A DNA stretch of 64,000 bases from Acinetobacter rudis (GTDB lineage Bacteria; Pseudomonadota; Gammaproteobacteria; Pseudomonadales; Moraxellaceae), in NCBI RefSeq assembly GCF_000829675.1, contig NZ_BBRX01000026.1, positions 1 to 64,000 on the forward strand, written 5' to 3'. A model generated the notes under the pieces. The model was not told the origin of the DNA, ran no database searches, and saw nothing but the letters and a program-made list of their open reading frames with translations. Shown here piece after piece: positions 29,356 to 39,779 of the stretch. Made by a program: the position numbers and the translations under genes. The number at the start of each line of letters is the position of its first letter. Within the stretch, counting starts at the first letter, position 1.

Positions 29356-30939
29356 CTAAGAAGATTGATTATCTTCCTGCTCAAGTACAAAGATATGAAC
29401 TTTATCAATTTTATGACCATCCATCGTCATCACTTCAAAACGATGGTGATATGCTGTTAGACTTTCACCATTGGTTGGCAATCGACCAAGATGGAACAAA
29501 ATAAAACCTGAAAGCGTTGAGTACTGTTCAGACTCATCCACCAAATCACAGCCCAACAACAAAGAAACATGACGAATATCAGTGGAGCCCTCTAAAATAA
29601 GTGAGCCATCTTCAAGACTTGCAGCTTGAGTTTCAATCTCACCTTCGTCAGGGAACTCCCCTGCGATTGCTTCTAACACATCGATAGGCGTTGCAATACC
29701 CTCAATCGAACCATATTCGTTCAATACAATGGCTAATTGTAGTGGTGCTTGGCGTAATTGTTCCATCACCATGAGTACTTGTGCATTTTCGTGCACAATC
29801 ACTGGTTCACGTAAATGTTTTTCAAAATTAAGCACACCAGTTTCAATATAGTCATTCAGAACTTTATGCGTTAGAACGATACCGGCCATGTTATCAAGCT
29901 CGCCACGAGCAACAATTAAACGAGAATGGGTCATCGACATTAAGTTGCTCTTAATCTCGTCTGGATCATCATCCAAATCAATCCATTCAAGCTCAGGACG
30001 TGGCGTCATCACAGATTTCACAGGACGCTCTGATAAACCTAACACCCCTTGTACCATCACACTGTGATAAATACTATTTTCAGGATCAAACAGTTCTTTT
30101 GCCAATGCTTCGGTCTTTAACACGTCTTCAACGGGTAAATGATCAGCACTGTGATTTTTCCCACCCAACATACGTAATACCGCTGATGCAGTTCGATAAC
30201 GTAAATCATTGGTGGTAACACGCTTTTCTTGGTTTTTACGACTGACTTGGTTAATCATTTCAATTAACACAGAGAAGCCTATCGCAGCGTACAAGTAGCC
30301 TTTCGGAATATGGAAACCAAAGCCTTCAACGATCAAAGAAAAACCGATCATCATCAAGAAGCCTAGACACAAAATCACTACGGTAGGATGTTTGTTGACA
30401 AAGTCCATCAGTGGTTTTGATGCCCAAAGCATGATGCCTACAGCAATCACCACTGCCACCATCATGATGGACAACTCTTTAACCATACCTACAGCAGTAA
30501 TCACGCTGTCGAGTGAAAAGACTGCATCTAGCACCACAATCTGAACGATCACCATCCAAAATGCAGCATGTACAGGATTTTCTTCTTTAAAATGTTGTTT
30601 GCCTTCGATACGTTCGTGTAATTCCATCGTGCCTTTAAACAGCAGGAATACACCACCAAACAGCAATATCAAATCACGCCCAGAAAAGGGATGATCAAAA
30701 AGATGAAACAGTGGCGCGGTTAAAGTCACCACCCAAGCAATTGATGCTAGTAGAATCAAACGCATGACTAAAGCCAGCGATAGACCCAACAAACGTGCAG
30801 CATTACGTTGTTCTGGTGGAAGTTTTTCCGCCAAAATCGCAATAAAAACTAAGTTATCGATCCCGAGTACAATTTCTAAGACGATGAGGGTAGCCAGTCC
30901 TACCCAAGCCGAAGGATCAGACATCCACTCAAAGATCAT
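29356..30939 (-). CDS. TerC family membrane protein with CBS and CorC/HlyC domains
   Basis: 527 residues. The first half (about 1-235) is the TerC/integral-membrane domain with seven hydrophobic segments and the acidic signature [30 protein letters not shown] and [18 protein letters not shown], whose Asp residues suggest metal transport. Then a CBS pair (about 305-430; [17 protein letters not shown]) and a C-terminal transporter-associated CorC/HlyC domain (about 440-520). This is the architecture of E. coli YegH/YoaE. TerC proteins have been linked to manganese export and metalation of secreted enzymes; here the substrate is inferred only. Confidence 0.88.
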   Translation of the reverse strand: MIFEWMSDPSAWVGLATLIVLEIVLGIDNLVFIAILAEKLPPEQRNAARLLGLSLALVMRLILLASIAWVVTLTAPLFHLFDHPFSGRDLILLFGGVFLLFKGTMELHERIEGKQHFKEENPVHAAFWMVIVQIVVLDAVFSLDSVITAVGMVKELSIMMVAVVIAVGIMLWASKPLMDFVNKHPTVVILCLGFLMMIGFSLIVEGFGFHIPKGYLYAAIGFSVLIEMINQVSRKNQEKRVTTNDLRYRTASAVLRMLGGKNHSADHLPVEDVLKTEALAKELFDPENSIYHSVMVQGVLGLSERPVKSVMTPRPELEWIDLDDDPDEIKSNLMSMTHSRLIVARGELDNMAGIVLTHKVLNDYIETGVLNFEKHLREPVIVHENAQVLMVMEQLRQAPLQLAIVLNEYGSIEGIATPIDVLEAIAGEFPDEGEIETQAASLEDGSLILEGSTDIRHVSLLLGCDLVDESEQYSTLSGFILFHLGRLPTNGESLTAYHHRFEVMTMDGHKIDKVHIFVLEQEDNQSS

Positions 30940-31280
30940 GACCCGACTCCATATTGGATAAAACTATTATTTGATCAAGGTTCTGTTGTTGCACACAGAA
31001 CTCTATCTGGTTTTGAGAGATTATTATTTGAAAAAAAGGAAAATTTTTCGAGTGACTACAACCACTACCCATGTTCATTCATTAGTTGCTAAACGAAGTA
31101 GCCAGTATAACAAGATCAAACAGAAATTCATCTTATTTCTGTGTATTATCGTAATTCCTGCGGCTCTTTTTCCTCAGATTGTGTCCTTTTCACGAGCTTG
31201 TTATTGTTCACATTCTACTGTCATATTTATGACCTAGACTGTAAAAAACAAAACAGCAAAACCGTAGCGAGATCATATCA
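30940..31280. other. intergenic region between the TerC/CBS gene and the LOG-family gene
   Basis: About 340 bases with promoters for the two divergent genes. An 88-codon frame here (30971-31237) starts at TTG, lacks a ribosome binding site and has composition of translated noncoding DNA, so I do not call it. No other structure seen. Confidence 0.5.
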
Positions 31281-31910
31281 TTGATAAATTTAGTTCCAGA
31301 TCAAAACAATCGAAAAAAAACTCAAGATCCAACAACGGACCAAACCCTCATTGCGCTATATTGTGGTTCTCGTGCTGGTCATTCACCGATTTATAAAGAA
31401 AGTGCTATTCAACTTGCACAGTTTATTGCTGAACAAGGTTTTGGCATTGTCTATGGGGGTGCAAGTATTGGCCTGATGGGACAAGTTGCCGATACAGTTG
31501 TTGAGCATGGCGGTACAGCAGTAGGGGTCATTCCAGAGTTTATGTTGGATTATGAAATTGCCCATAATAGTCTGACCGAATTACATATCGTCAAAAGCAT
31601 GCATGAACGTAAGTCAATGATGGCTGAACGTGCTGCTGCCTTCGTTGCTCTACCGGGCGGCTTAGGTACTTTTGAAGAAATCTTAGAAATTGCCACATGG
31701 GGCCAATTAAATCAGCACAATAAACCCATGATGCTTTATAACGTCAATGGTTTTTATGATGCACTCATTGCTCAACTAGACCATGCGACCCAAGAGGGCT
31801 TCCTCCCCCCACAGCATCGCGCTAAATTGATGGTCTGTGAAAATTTAGGACAAATCTTTGAAATCATTCAACATGTAGAACGCCAACCCCCCGAGAAAGT
31901 TTTGTTTTAA
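31281..31910 (+). CDS. LOG family protein (TIGR00730, cytokinin riboside 5'-monophosphate phosphoribohydrolase-like)
   Basis: 209 residues, Rossmann-like fold. The family motif PGGLGTFEEILE is present, together with the upstream MHERKSMMAERAAAFVALPGG stretch containing the catalytic Arg/Glu environment. Family members cleave the N-glycosidic bond of AMP or cytokinin nucleotides; in non-plant bacteria the physiological role is usually nucleotide salvage or unknown. The start is TTG, with GAG a few bases upstream; no ATG gives a full-length domain. The N-terminal 22 residues are polar and probably disordered. Confidence 0.85.
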   Translation: MINLVPDQNNRKKTQDPTTDQTLIALYCGSRAGHSPIYKESAIQLAQFIAEQGFGIVYGGASIGLMGQVADTVVEHGGTAVGVIPEFMLDYEIAHNSLTELHIVKSMHERKSMMAERAAAFVALPGGLGTFEEILEIATWGQLNQHNKPMMLYNVNGFYDALIAQLDHATQEGFLPPQHRAKLMVCENLGQIFEIIQHVERQPPEKVLF

Positions 31911-32023
31911 CCACCTAACTCTATCCAGCACATCGATAAGCGTCTATATTGGTTATTGTCATCCTATGCTGAGTGAACCTTAATGGATTCACTCAGTTAG
32001 TTTTAGTTATTAAGATCAGTACT

Positions 32024-33406
32024 ATGCAAATCCAGCAAAGCTTAGCGCCACAATATCGCCTCTTGGTATTTTTGGTGTCGATTGGCTTTTTTATGCAAGG
32101 TCTTGATACCACCATTATCAATACTGCATTGCCAGCCATGGCACAAAGTCTCGAGATCAATCCGCTGCAAATGCATAGTGTGGTGATTAGTTATGTGCTT
32201 GCAGTTGCTGCGTTTATTCCATTAAGCGGTTGGCTTGCTGATCGTTTCGGTATTCGCCACGTTTATATTGCTGCTATTGTGATCTTTAGCTGCTCATCAT
32301 TAGGCTGTGCGCTGTCAAACAACCTAAATCAACTTATTGGCTTTCGAATCCTACAAGGGGTCGGTGGTGCACTGTTGATGCCGGTGGGTCGCTTAGCTCT
32401 GCTCAAATTAATTCCACGCGAACAGTTTCTGGCCGCCATGAGTATGATGAGTTTAGCTGGTCTGATTGGTCCACTGATTGGTCCAAGCTTAGGTGGCTGG
32501 TTAGTTCAATATACCACTTGGCACTGGATTTTTTTGATCAATATTCCCATGGGAATTTTAGGTGTTTTTGTCAGCTTCAAAGCCATGCCAAACTTGCGTG
32601 AACTTAAAGTCAAAACATTTGATTTTAGTGGTTTTATTTTACTGATGTTGGCCATGGTTGGTTTAGCACTTGGCATTGAACAAATTGCGGTTCCCAACAG
32701 CAGCTTAAGCTTTAGCCTTACACTGTTTCTTGTCGGTGGGTTGGCCAGTTTATATTATGTTTATCATGCTCATACCCATAAAAATGCGCTGTTTAGAAGT
32801 AAGCTTTTTAAGCATCAAATTTATCGCATAGGCGTTTTAGGTAATTTTTTTATCCGACTAGGTTCTAATGCCATCCCCTTTCTCGTGCCACTCATGTTGC
32901 AAATTGCGTTCCACATGGAACCACTCATGGCAGGGATTATGATGACGCCCATGGTACTCGGATCTTTATTTTCCAAACCAATTATACGTCCTATGATTCA
33001 AAAAATCGGCTATCGTACTTTTCTGATTGCCAATAGCCTATTACTTGGCCTATGTATTGCCAGTTTTGCACTCACAGCAGCAGATACACCATTTTGGTTA
33101 AGAACCTTACACTTTTTTATCTTTGGTATTTTAAATTCACTGCAATTTGTCAGCATGAATACTTTAACTCTCAAAGACTTACCCCAACAAGATGCCAGTA
33201 GTGGCAATAGCTTTTTGTCAATGATTATGATGCTATCTATGAGTATTGGTGTAGCTTTGGCAGGAACACTATTAAATATATTTAATGGTATATTTGATGG
33301 TCATGAAACGGCTTTAGCCTTTCAACTGGCTTTTGTCAGCTTAGGTTTTCTCAATATATTATCAACATGGATTTTCTGGAAATTACCAAAAAATCAGATG
33401 ATTTAG
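32024..33406 (+). CDS. MFS transporter, DHA2-like (MdtD type)
   Basis: About 460 residues, 12-14 membrane segments. Motif A is seen as GWLADRFGIRHVY, motif C as GPLIGPSLGGWLVQYTTWHWIFLINIPMG, typical of proton-driven drug antiporters of the EmrB/QacA group, and the N-terminal FFMQGLDTTIINTALPAMAQSL is the DHA2 signature. Length is close to E. coli MdtD. I start at ATG 32024 (MQIQQSLAP); the open frame extends to a GTG at 31973. No membrane-fusion partner is adjacent, so it probably acts alone in the inner membrane. Confidence 0.85.
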   Translation: MQIQQSLAPQYRLLVFLVSIGFFMQGLDTTIINTALPAMAQSLEINPLQMHSVVISYVLAVAAFIPLSGWLADRFGIRHVYIAAIVIFSCSSLGCALSNNLNQLIGFRILQGVGGALLMPVGRLALLKLIPREQFLAAMSMMSLAGLIGPLIGPSLGGWLVQYTTWHWIFLINIPMGILGVFVSFKAMPNLRELKVKTFDFSGFILLMLAMVGLALGIEQIAVPNSSLSFSLTLFLVGGLASLYYVYHAHTHKNALFRSKLFKHQIYRIGVLGNFFIRLGSNAIPFLVPLMLQIAFHMEPLMAGIMMTPMVLGSLFSKPIIRPMIQKIGYRTFLIANSLLLGLCIASFALTAADTPFWLRTLHFFIFGILNSLQFVSMNTLTLKDLPQQDASSGNSFLSMIMMLSMSIGVALAGTLLNIFNGIFDGHETALAFQLAFVSLGFLNILSTWIFWKLPKNQMI

Positions 33407-33468
33407 CAAGTATTTCATTATGACAGTGCTATGCTAGAACAAACTGTTTAAGGCCGATACCAGCACTG

Positions 33469-34239
33469 ATGATAAATTCGATATTTGCTGTGCCAAGATC
33501 TTCCTCTGAGCTAAAAGCACAACCAATCCTTAAAGGGCGAGATCATCTGCCCAACAGTAGTATGCAAACAATCTTGCAGCTGTGTTTATTTATCCTGTTA
33601 TTGATCAGTCATCCTAGTGTTGCACAGTCCCAATACAGTGTTCGTGGTTTTGATGCATCGCATCACCAAGGTACGATAAACTGGACAAAAATTTCACCAC
33701 AGCATTATCAATTCGTTTATTTGAAAGCGACTGAAGGTGGTGACTATATTGATCCTAAATTTCAGGACAATTGGCTTGAAGCACGAGAACAAGGTTTACG
33801 TGTTGGGGCTTATCACTTTTATAATTTATGCCGCGATGCTGAAGTACAGAGCCAAAATTTTATTCATACCGTGCCTAAAAAAGATAATGCCTTAGCCCCT
33901 GTGATTGACTTGGAATATGACACTCGCTGTATCAACCAAAGTACTAAGGAACAATTACTCAAACAAATCAAGATTATGCATGATCGTTTATACCAGCATT
34001 ATGGCAAAGCACCCATTTTTTATACCACACCCAATTTTTATGCACTCATTCTTGCAGGTCATTTTAATCAAACACCGTTATGGATCCGCGATTATCAAGC
34101 ACAACCACAGCTCAAAGACCGGCAATGGACTTTCTGGCAGCATAGTAAACAAGGTAAAATTAACGGTATTCAAGGTGAAGTTGATCTCAACGTTTTCTAT
34201 GCAGATCAAGCAACTTGGCAGCAATTTATTCGACAATAA
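33469..34239 (+). CDS. glycoside hydrolase family 25 lysozyme-like protein
   Basis: Muramidase-type enzyme cleaving peptidoglycan glycan strands. The GH25 domain spans about residues 57-255: RGFDASHHQGTINW with the first Asp, YLKATEGGDYIDPKF, APVIDLEYD with the catalytic Asp-x-Glu, and GEVDLNVFY near the end. The ATG at 33469 leaves about 31 residues before a hydrophobic segment; the in-frame ATG at 33562 would give a canonical signal peptide (MQTILQLCLFILLLISHPSVA), so the true start is uncertain. Either way export to the periplasm or a membrane anchor is likely. Lies 15 bases before dinB. Confidence 0.87.
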   Translation: MINSIFAVPRSSSELKAQPILKGRDHLPNSSMQTILQLCLFILLLISHPSVAQSQYSVRGFDASHHQGTINWTKISPQHYQFVYLKATEGGDYIDPKFQDNWLEAREQGLRVGAYHFYNLCRDAEVQSQNFIHTVPKKDNALAPVIDLEYDTRCINQSTKEQLLKQIKIMHDRLYQHYGKAPIFYTTPNFYALILAGHFNQTPLWIRDYQAQPQLKDRQWTFWQHSKQGKINGIQGEVDLNVFYADQATWQQFIRQ

Positions 34240-34254
34240 TCTGGGTAATAGTAC

Positions 34255-35319
34255 ATGAGCATACGTAAAATCATACATATTGATATGGATGCATTTTATG
34301 CCTCTGTCGCACTACGTGATCGCCCAGAACTCAAGTCTCTACCCGTTGTTATTTCCTCACAGCACCCTCGTGCGGTGATTGCAGCTGCATCCTACGCCGC
34401 ACGCAGCTTTGGTCTTCGCTCAGCTATGCCCATGTCTCAGGCGCGAAAGCTTTGTCCTAATGTCGTGGTTATTGAACCTGACTTTGCTCAATACAAAGCT
34501 GTTTCAGCACAAATTCATCAAATTTTTCAGCGCCATACTCACCTTATCGAGCCCTTATCCTTAGATGAAGCTTATCTAGATGTCACTGAAAATTTACAGC
34601 AGCTTGCCAGTGCAACTGAAGTCGCTGAACGTATTCGTGCTGAAATTTTTCAGCATACTGGGCTTACGGCTTCAGCTGGTGTTGCTCCGAATAAATTTTT
34701 AGCCAAAATTGCTTCAGATTGGAACAAACCAAATGGTATTTGTGTAATCAAGCCACAGCGAGTGCAGCAGTTTATTCAGGATCTTGATTTAAAGAAGATT
34801 CCAGGTGTAGGTCGAGTCACCTATGAAAAACTTAAAGCGCTTCAACTGACTACACTCGGTGACCTACAACGCCTAGAAGAACATGTATTAATTCAGCATT
34901 TTGGCAAATATGGTCAACAACTATATCTATACGCACAAGGCATTGATGAACGCCCCGTACAAAATGAACGTCAACGCCAACAGATTTCTAAAGAAACTAC
35001 ATTTGACCAAGACCTCACACTAATCCAATGCCAGCCCTACTGGGCTGAGCTTTGTCAAAGTGTTTGGCATAGCCTACAACAAAAACAACTACAAGCACGT
35101 GGGGTGAGCCTCAAGCTAAAACTCAAAAATTTTCAAACGATTCAACATAGTAAAAGTTTTAAACAAGCACTCCAAAGCTTGGAAGCATTACATTTGGCAT
35201 TGGAACAATTGTTAAATGAAGTACAAGTTTCAGCACATGCACAGTTCAGGTTAGTTGGGGTTGGGGTTTACCAACTTGAAGAACCTCAACAGCGAGTTCA
35301 GTTAGATCTATGGGCTTAG
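34255..35319 (+). CDS. dinB: DNA polymerase IV
   Basis: Y-family translesion polymerase. 354 residues, typical. Catalytic acidic residues Asp10 ([13 protein letters not shown]) and Asp104/Glu105 ([12 protein letters not shown]) are present, with steric-gate Phe/Tyr after the first motif. The thumb and little-finger domains follow ([14 protein letters not shown]). The C-terminus ends QRVQLDLWA and lacks an obvious full beta-clamp pentapeptide beyond QLDLW, which itself fits the clamp-binding consensus QLxLF. Short gap to the lysozyme gene suggests co-transcription. Confidence 0.95.
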   Translation: MSIRKIIHIDMDAFYASVALRDRPELKSLPVVISSQHPRAVIAAASYAARSFGLRSAMPMSQARKLCPNVVVIEPDFAQYKAVSAQIHQIFQRHTHLIEPLSLDEAYLDVTENLQQLASATEVAERIRAEIFQHTGLTASAGVAPNKFLAKIASDWNKPNGICVIKPQRVQQFIQDLDLKKIPGVGRVTYEKLKALQLTTLGDLQRLEEHVLIQHFGKYGQQLYLYAQGIDERPVQNERQRQQISKETTFDQDLTLIQCQPYWAELCQSVWHSLQQKQLQARGVSLKLKLKNFQTIQHSKSFKQALQSLEALHLALEQLLNEVQVSAHAQFRLVGVGVYQLEEPQQRVQLDLWA

Positions 35320-35691
35320 TTGATTGTTTTTTAGACAATCGAGTGATTTATATGCAAAGGTACTGCCATATTGGTTAAAAATAGCGTAGTCTATTGACTG
35401 CTCTACATTTATCCAATGTTGAAGCTGAGTTGCTAAAACTGACCTATATTTTTAGCATACTGTCCTGTGATTGCCGTGACGATCAAATCCGAAAATGACA
35501 GGGCACTCAGAATATGCCGTTCGGCTCTTCTTCATCTCCTTGATTCTAATTATATTTAAAATTTCTTATATTGTTGGCTCCAACAATATTGGGTGTCTGT
35601 CTTCATTTTCTTTCTTCATCAAACATCTGCACTTTTGTAGTTTGCAAAATGTTCACGTAAACTAATCGCACATATCAATAAGAGTATTCCC
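35320..35691. other. intergenic region between dinB and the RidA gene
   Basis: About 370 bases, no credible ORF. It holds a weak hairpin right after dinB (GATTGT / ACAATC, 35332-35350), and a perfect 22-base palindrome at 35568-35589. The rest shows nothing I can assign. Confidence 0.55.
35568..35589. repeat. perfect inverted repeat, possible operator
   Basis: Arms ATATTGTTGG and CCAACAATAT separated by two bases (CT). There is no T-run after it on either strand, so an operator is more likely than a terminator. It lies about 100 bases upstream of the RidA-family start. No regulator gene of obvious fit is adjacent. Confidence 0.5.
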
Positions 35692-36045
35692 ATGACTGTG
35701 CAACGCTTACGTGTTGAAAAACGCTTCTCTGAAGTGGCAATTTCAGGAAATTTGGTTCATTTGGCTGGCCAATTGGCTGAGGACACCTCAGTAGGCATCC
35801 GTGAACAGACCCAACAAACTTTGGCACTGATTGACCAATTATTAGCAGAAGCAGGCACAGACAAGCGTCATATCATGTCTGTGATGATTTTTATTAAAAA
35901 TATCGAAACTGATTATGCTGCAATGAATGAAGTATGGGATGCTTGGTGTGCAGATATGCAAGCACCACCGAGAACCTGTGTCGAAGCGAAACTTTATGCT
36001 GCTGATGTTTTAGTTGAAATGACTGTAGTGGCTGTTAAGCCCTAA
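35692..36045 (+). CDS. RidA family protein
   Basis: 117-residue member of the YjgF/YER057c/UK114 family. Archetypal RidA hydrolyses reactive enamine/imine intermediates formed by PLP enzymes. The family core is visible: VHLAGQLAEDTS, the helix QTQQTLALIDQLLAEAGTDKRHIMSVMIFIKNI, and PPRTCVEAKLYAADVLVEMTVVA with the Arg that contacts substrate carboxylate and the conserved Glu near the end. Subfamily (RidA or one of Rid1-7) cannot be told. Followed by a palindromic terminator shared with the convergent gene. Confidence 0.9.
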   Translation: MTVQRLRVEKRFSEVAISGNLVHLAGQLAEDTSVGIREQTQQTLALIDQLLAEAGTDKRHIMSVMIFIKNIETDYAAMNEVWDAWCADMQAPPRTCVEAKLYAADVLVEMTVVAVKP

Positions 36046-36116
36046 TTATTTCTATAAATATGGCAAAAGATGTCGCAATGTAATGGTCAATGCCATACAT
36101 GAGTTAGATTATAGCA

Positions 36117-36140
36117 AGCAAAAAGCCGAGGCTTTTTGCT
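36117..36140. terminator. convergent terminator between RidA and DUF2726 genes
   Basis: Perfect stem AGCAAAAAGCC / GGCTTTTTGCT with a two-base centre, abutting the DUF2726 stop codon. The T-rich arm serves in both directions. Confidence 0.6.
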
Positions 36141-36677
36141 TTAGCCAAAAAGACGATTTTTTCCCAAACGCTCATGATAACTTTCTGTAGTTAATAAGCG
36201 ATCCATGATGGCTTCATCACGCTGTTCATGCAAAATATCCGTCAGAAAATCAGACTGTAATTGATCTAAATCAGGCATGCCCACATAACGCAATACACGA
36301 TAACCTGCTGTTTTTAAAACAGCATCTTGATAAGCTGCAGAACGCGAGCGTTTTAATATATTGGTATCATCAATCGCAACCACAGCGATTACACGATAAT
36401 CACTGTCTAAAATAACAAAATCCGCAATCATTTTTTGATATTTACGTCGAGTATGTAAATACTTAGTTGTTAAAATCGCATCAAATGAAACATGCGCCAA
36501 TACTTGTGCCTGAGGTAATGTTTCTTTTAAACGGCTAAATACAATTTGCTCACCAGCACTCAGTAGTGCCTTTTGTCTAAGAGGACTATCTTGTCGTTTT
36601 GTACTTTTCAGATGATGGTAGGCCAAAGCTATAACAAGCCCTAGCATGACCACACTGGCAATTAGCAGTATTTCCAT
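36141..36677 (-). CDS. DUF2726 domain protein, membrane-anchored
   Basis: About 178 residues: a single N-terminal membrane helix (MEILLIASVVMLGLVIALAYHH) then a cytosolic DUF2726 domain (about 40-165) with LSAGEQIVFSRL, KMIADFVILDSDYRVIAVVAIDD and AGYRVLRYV. The pattern of E...D...D/E-x-K-like residues is reminiscent of restriction-endonuclease-like folds (DUF2726/NERD relatives), though the catalytic Lys is not obvious (AIDD instead of a E-x-K). Start placed at ATG behind AAAAGGAAAAGGG, a strong ribosome site; the open frame extends 15 codons further. Role unknown. Confidence 0.8.
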   Translation of the reverse strand: MEILLIASVVMLGLVIALAYHHLKSTKRQDSPLRQKALLSAGEQIVFSRLKETLPQAQVLAHVSFDAILTTKYLHTRRKYQKMIADFVILDSDYRVIAVVAIDDTNILKRSRSAAYQDAVLKTAGYRVLRYVGMPDLDQLQSDFLTDILHEQRDEAIMDRLLTTESYHERLGKNRLFG

Positions 36678-37113
36678 CCCTTTTCCTTTTATAGTTAGTT
36701 TTTGATAGTTGGGTAAGTTCACCCAATTCCGATCGATTTCAAATTATTTTGCCTCATTCCTTTTTATCACCATCCACTTTAGGAAAAATCTCACTATTGT
36801 CTCAATATTTTTACACCACTATTGATGTAAATTTACTCTATTTCAGACGGACGACTTTTCATTTTTTTTGATATTTAATGCAACTTGCCTAAATTTTATT
36901 TGTGCAATATTAAAGATAAATGAATATTGCCAATAAGTTCGTTATACCGAGATCTGTTCAAAAATACAATCGGAAAAAATTAAATATTATTGAACATTTG
37001 ATCATTAATATGAATTACAGCTTAAAGTTCACGCAAATGAACGTAAAAAAAAACCAGATCAGTAAACTGATCTGGTTTTTACTGCAACATAAATTGTGAT
37101 CAAGCTGTAATGC
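36678..37113. other. intergenic region between DUF2726 and YgiQ genes
   Basis: About 430 AT-rich bases. Apart from the strong terminator at its right end (37043-37080) and the DUF2726 promoter at the left, nothing stands out; no ORF with a ribosome site was seen on either strand. Confidence 0.5.
37043..37080. terminator. strong bidirectional terminator beyond the YgiQ gene
   Basis: AACCAGATCAG / CTGATCTGGTT stem, four-base loop, with eight A before and five T after. Ends transcription of the minus-strand YgiQ gene and of anything entering from the left. Confidence 0.85.
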
Positions 37114-39477
37114 TTAAGCTTTAACAAAACGTCCTTTAGACTTCGCTTTTGGCTTTGCTTTTTTTTGACCCGTTTCACGCGGTGGTAAACCTGTGTGTTG
37201 AGTCAAAATCTGACCTGCTTCAGGACGAGTTGTACGTTGACCACCATGACGTTTTTGCGAATCGCCTGATACACTCGAATTTTTCTTACGTGCTGACTTA
37301 TAGTCTCCTTCACTACCTTGTGGCTGGTAAGTTGGAATTAAGTGTTGCTTCGAGTTACCAATTAAGTCGGCACGGCCCATTTCTTTTAGCGCCTGACGTA
37401 ATAATGGCCAGTTGTTTGGGTCGTGGTAACGTAAAAATGCTTTATGTAGGCGACGACGTTTTTCACCTTTAACAATATCAACATCTTCGGTATAGCGTGC
37501 GACCTTCGCTAGTGGGTTTTTCTGGCTATAGTACATGGTTGTTGCTGTAGCCATTGGCGAAGGATAGAAGGTTTGAACCTGATCGGCACGGAAACCATTC
37601 TTTTTCAGCCAAATCGCTAAATTCATCATGTCATAATCAGTTGTACCAGGATGTGCTGCGATAAAATAAGGAATCAAATACTGTTCCTTACCCGCTTCCT
37701 TACTAAATCGATCAAACATTTGCTTAAAGCGATCATAAGTCCCAATACCAGGCTTCATCATTTTCGACAAAGGCCCTTTCTCAGTATGCTCAGGAGCAAT
37801 TTTTAAATAGCCCCCGACATGGTGTTGTACCAGTTCTTTGACATATTCAGGATTGAGTACCGCGAGGTCATAGCGTAGACCAGAACCAATTAAGATTTTC
37901 TTAATACCCGGTAATGCACGTGCTTTACGATAAAGCTGAGTCAAAGGTGCATGATCGGTATGTAAGTTCTGACAAACGCCGGGGAATACACAAGAAGGTT
38001 TACGACAGTTCTTTTCAATTTCTGCATCTTTACAATGCAAGCGATACATATTGGCAGTTGGGCCACCTAAGTCAGAGATAATACCTGTAAAGCCTGGTGC
38101 GCTATCTCGAATTTTTTCTACTTCACGTAAGATCGAATCCTCAGAACGGTTCTGAATAATACGTCCTTCATGTTCTGTAATCGAACAGAAGGTACATCCG
38201 CCAAAACAACCACGCATGATGTTGACTGAGAACTTAATCATGTCAAAAGCAGGGAAACGTGCATTGCCATAAGCAGGATGAGGTAAACGTGCGTATGGTA
38301 GATCAAACACGTAGTCCATCTCTTCTGTGGTCAATGGAATCGGTGGTGCATTTAACCAAACATCACGTTCGCCATGTCGCTGTACTAATGCACGCGCATT
38401 GCCCGGATTGGTTTCCAAATGCAAAATACGGTTTGCATGGGCATAAAGCACTGGATCTTCTGCGACCTGTTCAAACGCAGGTAAACGTATCACCGCAAGT
38501 TCACGTGGTGGTAACTTATGTTTAATCGCTTTACTTTTCGGTGCTTGAAGTTGCACGATCTGCGTGTCAGGATCAAGTTCATCGCCTGCACGTATAATCG
38601 GATTTGAAACTAATTCTTTTTGAAAATTTTGATATTGCGTTAGGCTATTGCCCTTATCTTTTTCGATTTCACATCCATCAAGATCTTCTGTCATCACATA
38701 AGGGTTAATAATAGGATCAACCCGACCGATGCTGTCTACATCATTGGATGCAATTTCTACAAACTGTGCTTTGCTTGCACGATTAGCTTTATTCACAATA
38801 AAAGCTGTGCCACGTACATCGGTAATCTCGTGAATTTTTTCACCTTTAGCCAACCGATGCATGACTTCAATGATCGAGCGCTCACCATTACCATAAATCA
38901 ACAGGTCGGCTTTTGAGTCCATCAAAATCGAACGGCGGACTTTATCTGACCAATAATCATAATGTGCAATACGACGTAATGAGCCTTCAATCCCCCCCAA
39001 CAAAACTGGAGTGTCAGGATAAGCTTCGCGACAACGTTGACAATATACGGTTGCAGCACGATCAGGGCGTTTATTTGGTAGGTTATCTGGCGAATAAGCA
39101 TCATCAGAACGGATTTTACGATCTGCCGTATAACGGTTAATCATCGAATCCATATTGCCTGCGGTTACCCCCCAAGCAATTGTTGGCTGACCTAATGCAC
39201 GAAAAGCATCGACACTGGTCCAGTCTGGCTGAGCGATAATACCCACTCGAAAACCTTGTGCCTCTAATACACGACCAATGATTCCAGAGACAAAAGATGG
39301 GTGGTCAATATAAGCATCGCCACAAACTAAAATAAAATCACAAGCATCCCAACCGAGTAGATCCATCTCGGCTCGAGACATAGGCAAAAATGGCGCAGGT
39401 TCAAAGCAAGACGCCCAATATTTGTCATAGTCAAACAACGCCTTCGGCGCAGTCTGAGCAGTATAAGCTGTCGACAT
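37114..39477 (-). CDS. YgiQ family radical SAM protein
   Basis: About 787 residues. N-terminal B12-binding-like domain (about 30-200), then a radical SAM core with the cluster motif CFGGCTFC (around residue 425) in [21 protein letters not shown], and a C-terminal basic, disordered tail ([16 protein letters not shown]). YgiQ proteins are widespread and uncharacterised. Start chosen at the ATG giving MSTAYTAQ, preceded by GAG at nine bases; two upstream in-frame ATGs lack such a site. Flanked by terminators on both sides, so a single-gene unit. Confidence 0.9.
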   Translation of the reverse strand: MSTAYTAQTAPKALFDYDKYWASCFEPAPFLPMSRAEMDLLGWDACDFILVCGDAYIDHPSFVSGIIGRVLEAQGFRVGIIAQPDWTSVDAFRALGQPTIAWGVTAGNMDSMINRYTADRKIRSDDAYSPDNLPNKRPDRAATVYCQRCREAYPDTPVLLGGIEGSLRRIAHYDYWSDKVRRSILMDSKADLLIYGNGERSIIEVMHRLAKGEKIHEITDVRGTAFIVNKANRASKAQFVEIASNDVDSIGRVDPIINPYVMTEDLDGCEIEKDKGNSLTQYQNFQKELVSNPIIRAGDELDPDTQIVQLQAPKSKAIKHKLPPRELAVIRLPAFEQVAEDPVLYAHANRILHLETNPGNARALVQRHGERDVWLNAPPIPLTTEEMDYVFDLPYARLPHPAYGNARFPAFDMIKFSVNIMRGCFGGCTFCSITEHEGRIIQNRSEDSILREVEKIRDSAPGFTGIISDLGGPTANMYRLHCKDAEIEKNCRKPSCVFPGVCQNLHTDHAPLTQLYRKARALPGIKKILIGSGLRYDLAVLNPEYVKELVQHHVGGYLKIAPEHTEKGPLSKMMKPGIGTYDRFKQMFDRFSKEAGKEQYLIPYFIAAHPGTTDYDMMNLAIWLKKNGFRADQVQTFYPSPMATATTMYYSQKNPLAKVARYTEDVDIVKGEKRRRLHKAFLRYHDPNNWPLLRQALKEMGRADLIGNSKQHLIPTYQPQGSEGDYKSARKKNSSVSGDSQKRHGGQRTTRPEAGQILTQHTGLPPRETGQKKAKPKAKSKGRFVKA

Positions 39478-39779
39478 GTACATCATCTCGGTGAGTTGAG
39501 GAAAAACGAAGTGCCTAGACAGAGCTGTCTAAGTGAAAGGTGCTCATTCTAACATGAATTTTACTCATGATGTGCGCTCAAAAAAACAACGATACATTTT
39601 TTTCACCACAACATCGTGTGGAAATTACTCGTTTTTAAAATATAAATCTTACAATTACCTAAAAAATACCGAAGTCTAATAGGTTAGACTTCGGTAACTT
39701 CAAACGACTCCATCACTGACCAAGCATCAAATTGGATCACAGCGAATCATTTGATGAGCATCCCTTTAAACATTCAACT
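39478..39779. other. intergenic region between YgiQ and cadA
   Basis: About 300 bases with the YgiQ promoter at the left and the cadA terminator in the middle (39661-39696). No ORF or other structure supported. Confidence 0.5.
39661..39696 (-). terminator. Rho-independent terminator of cadA
   Basis: TACCGAAGTCTAA / TTAGACTTCGGTA, a 13-base-pair stem with a 4-base loop; on the minus strand followed by a run of T. About 85 bases beyond the cadA stop. Confidence 0.85.

Noticed and set aside
30971-31237. 88-codon open frame between the TerC/CBS gene and the LOG gene
   Set aside because: TTG start, no ribosome site, composition like translated intergenic DNA, and it fills a region needed for two divergent promoters.
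35568-35589. Palindrome as an insertion-sequence end or terminator
   Set aside because: No second copy nearby, no transposase remnant, and no T-run on either strand.
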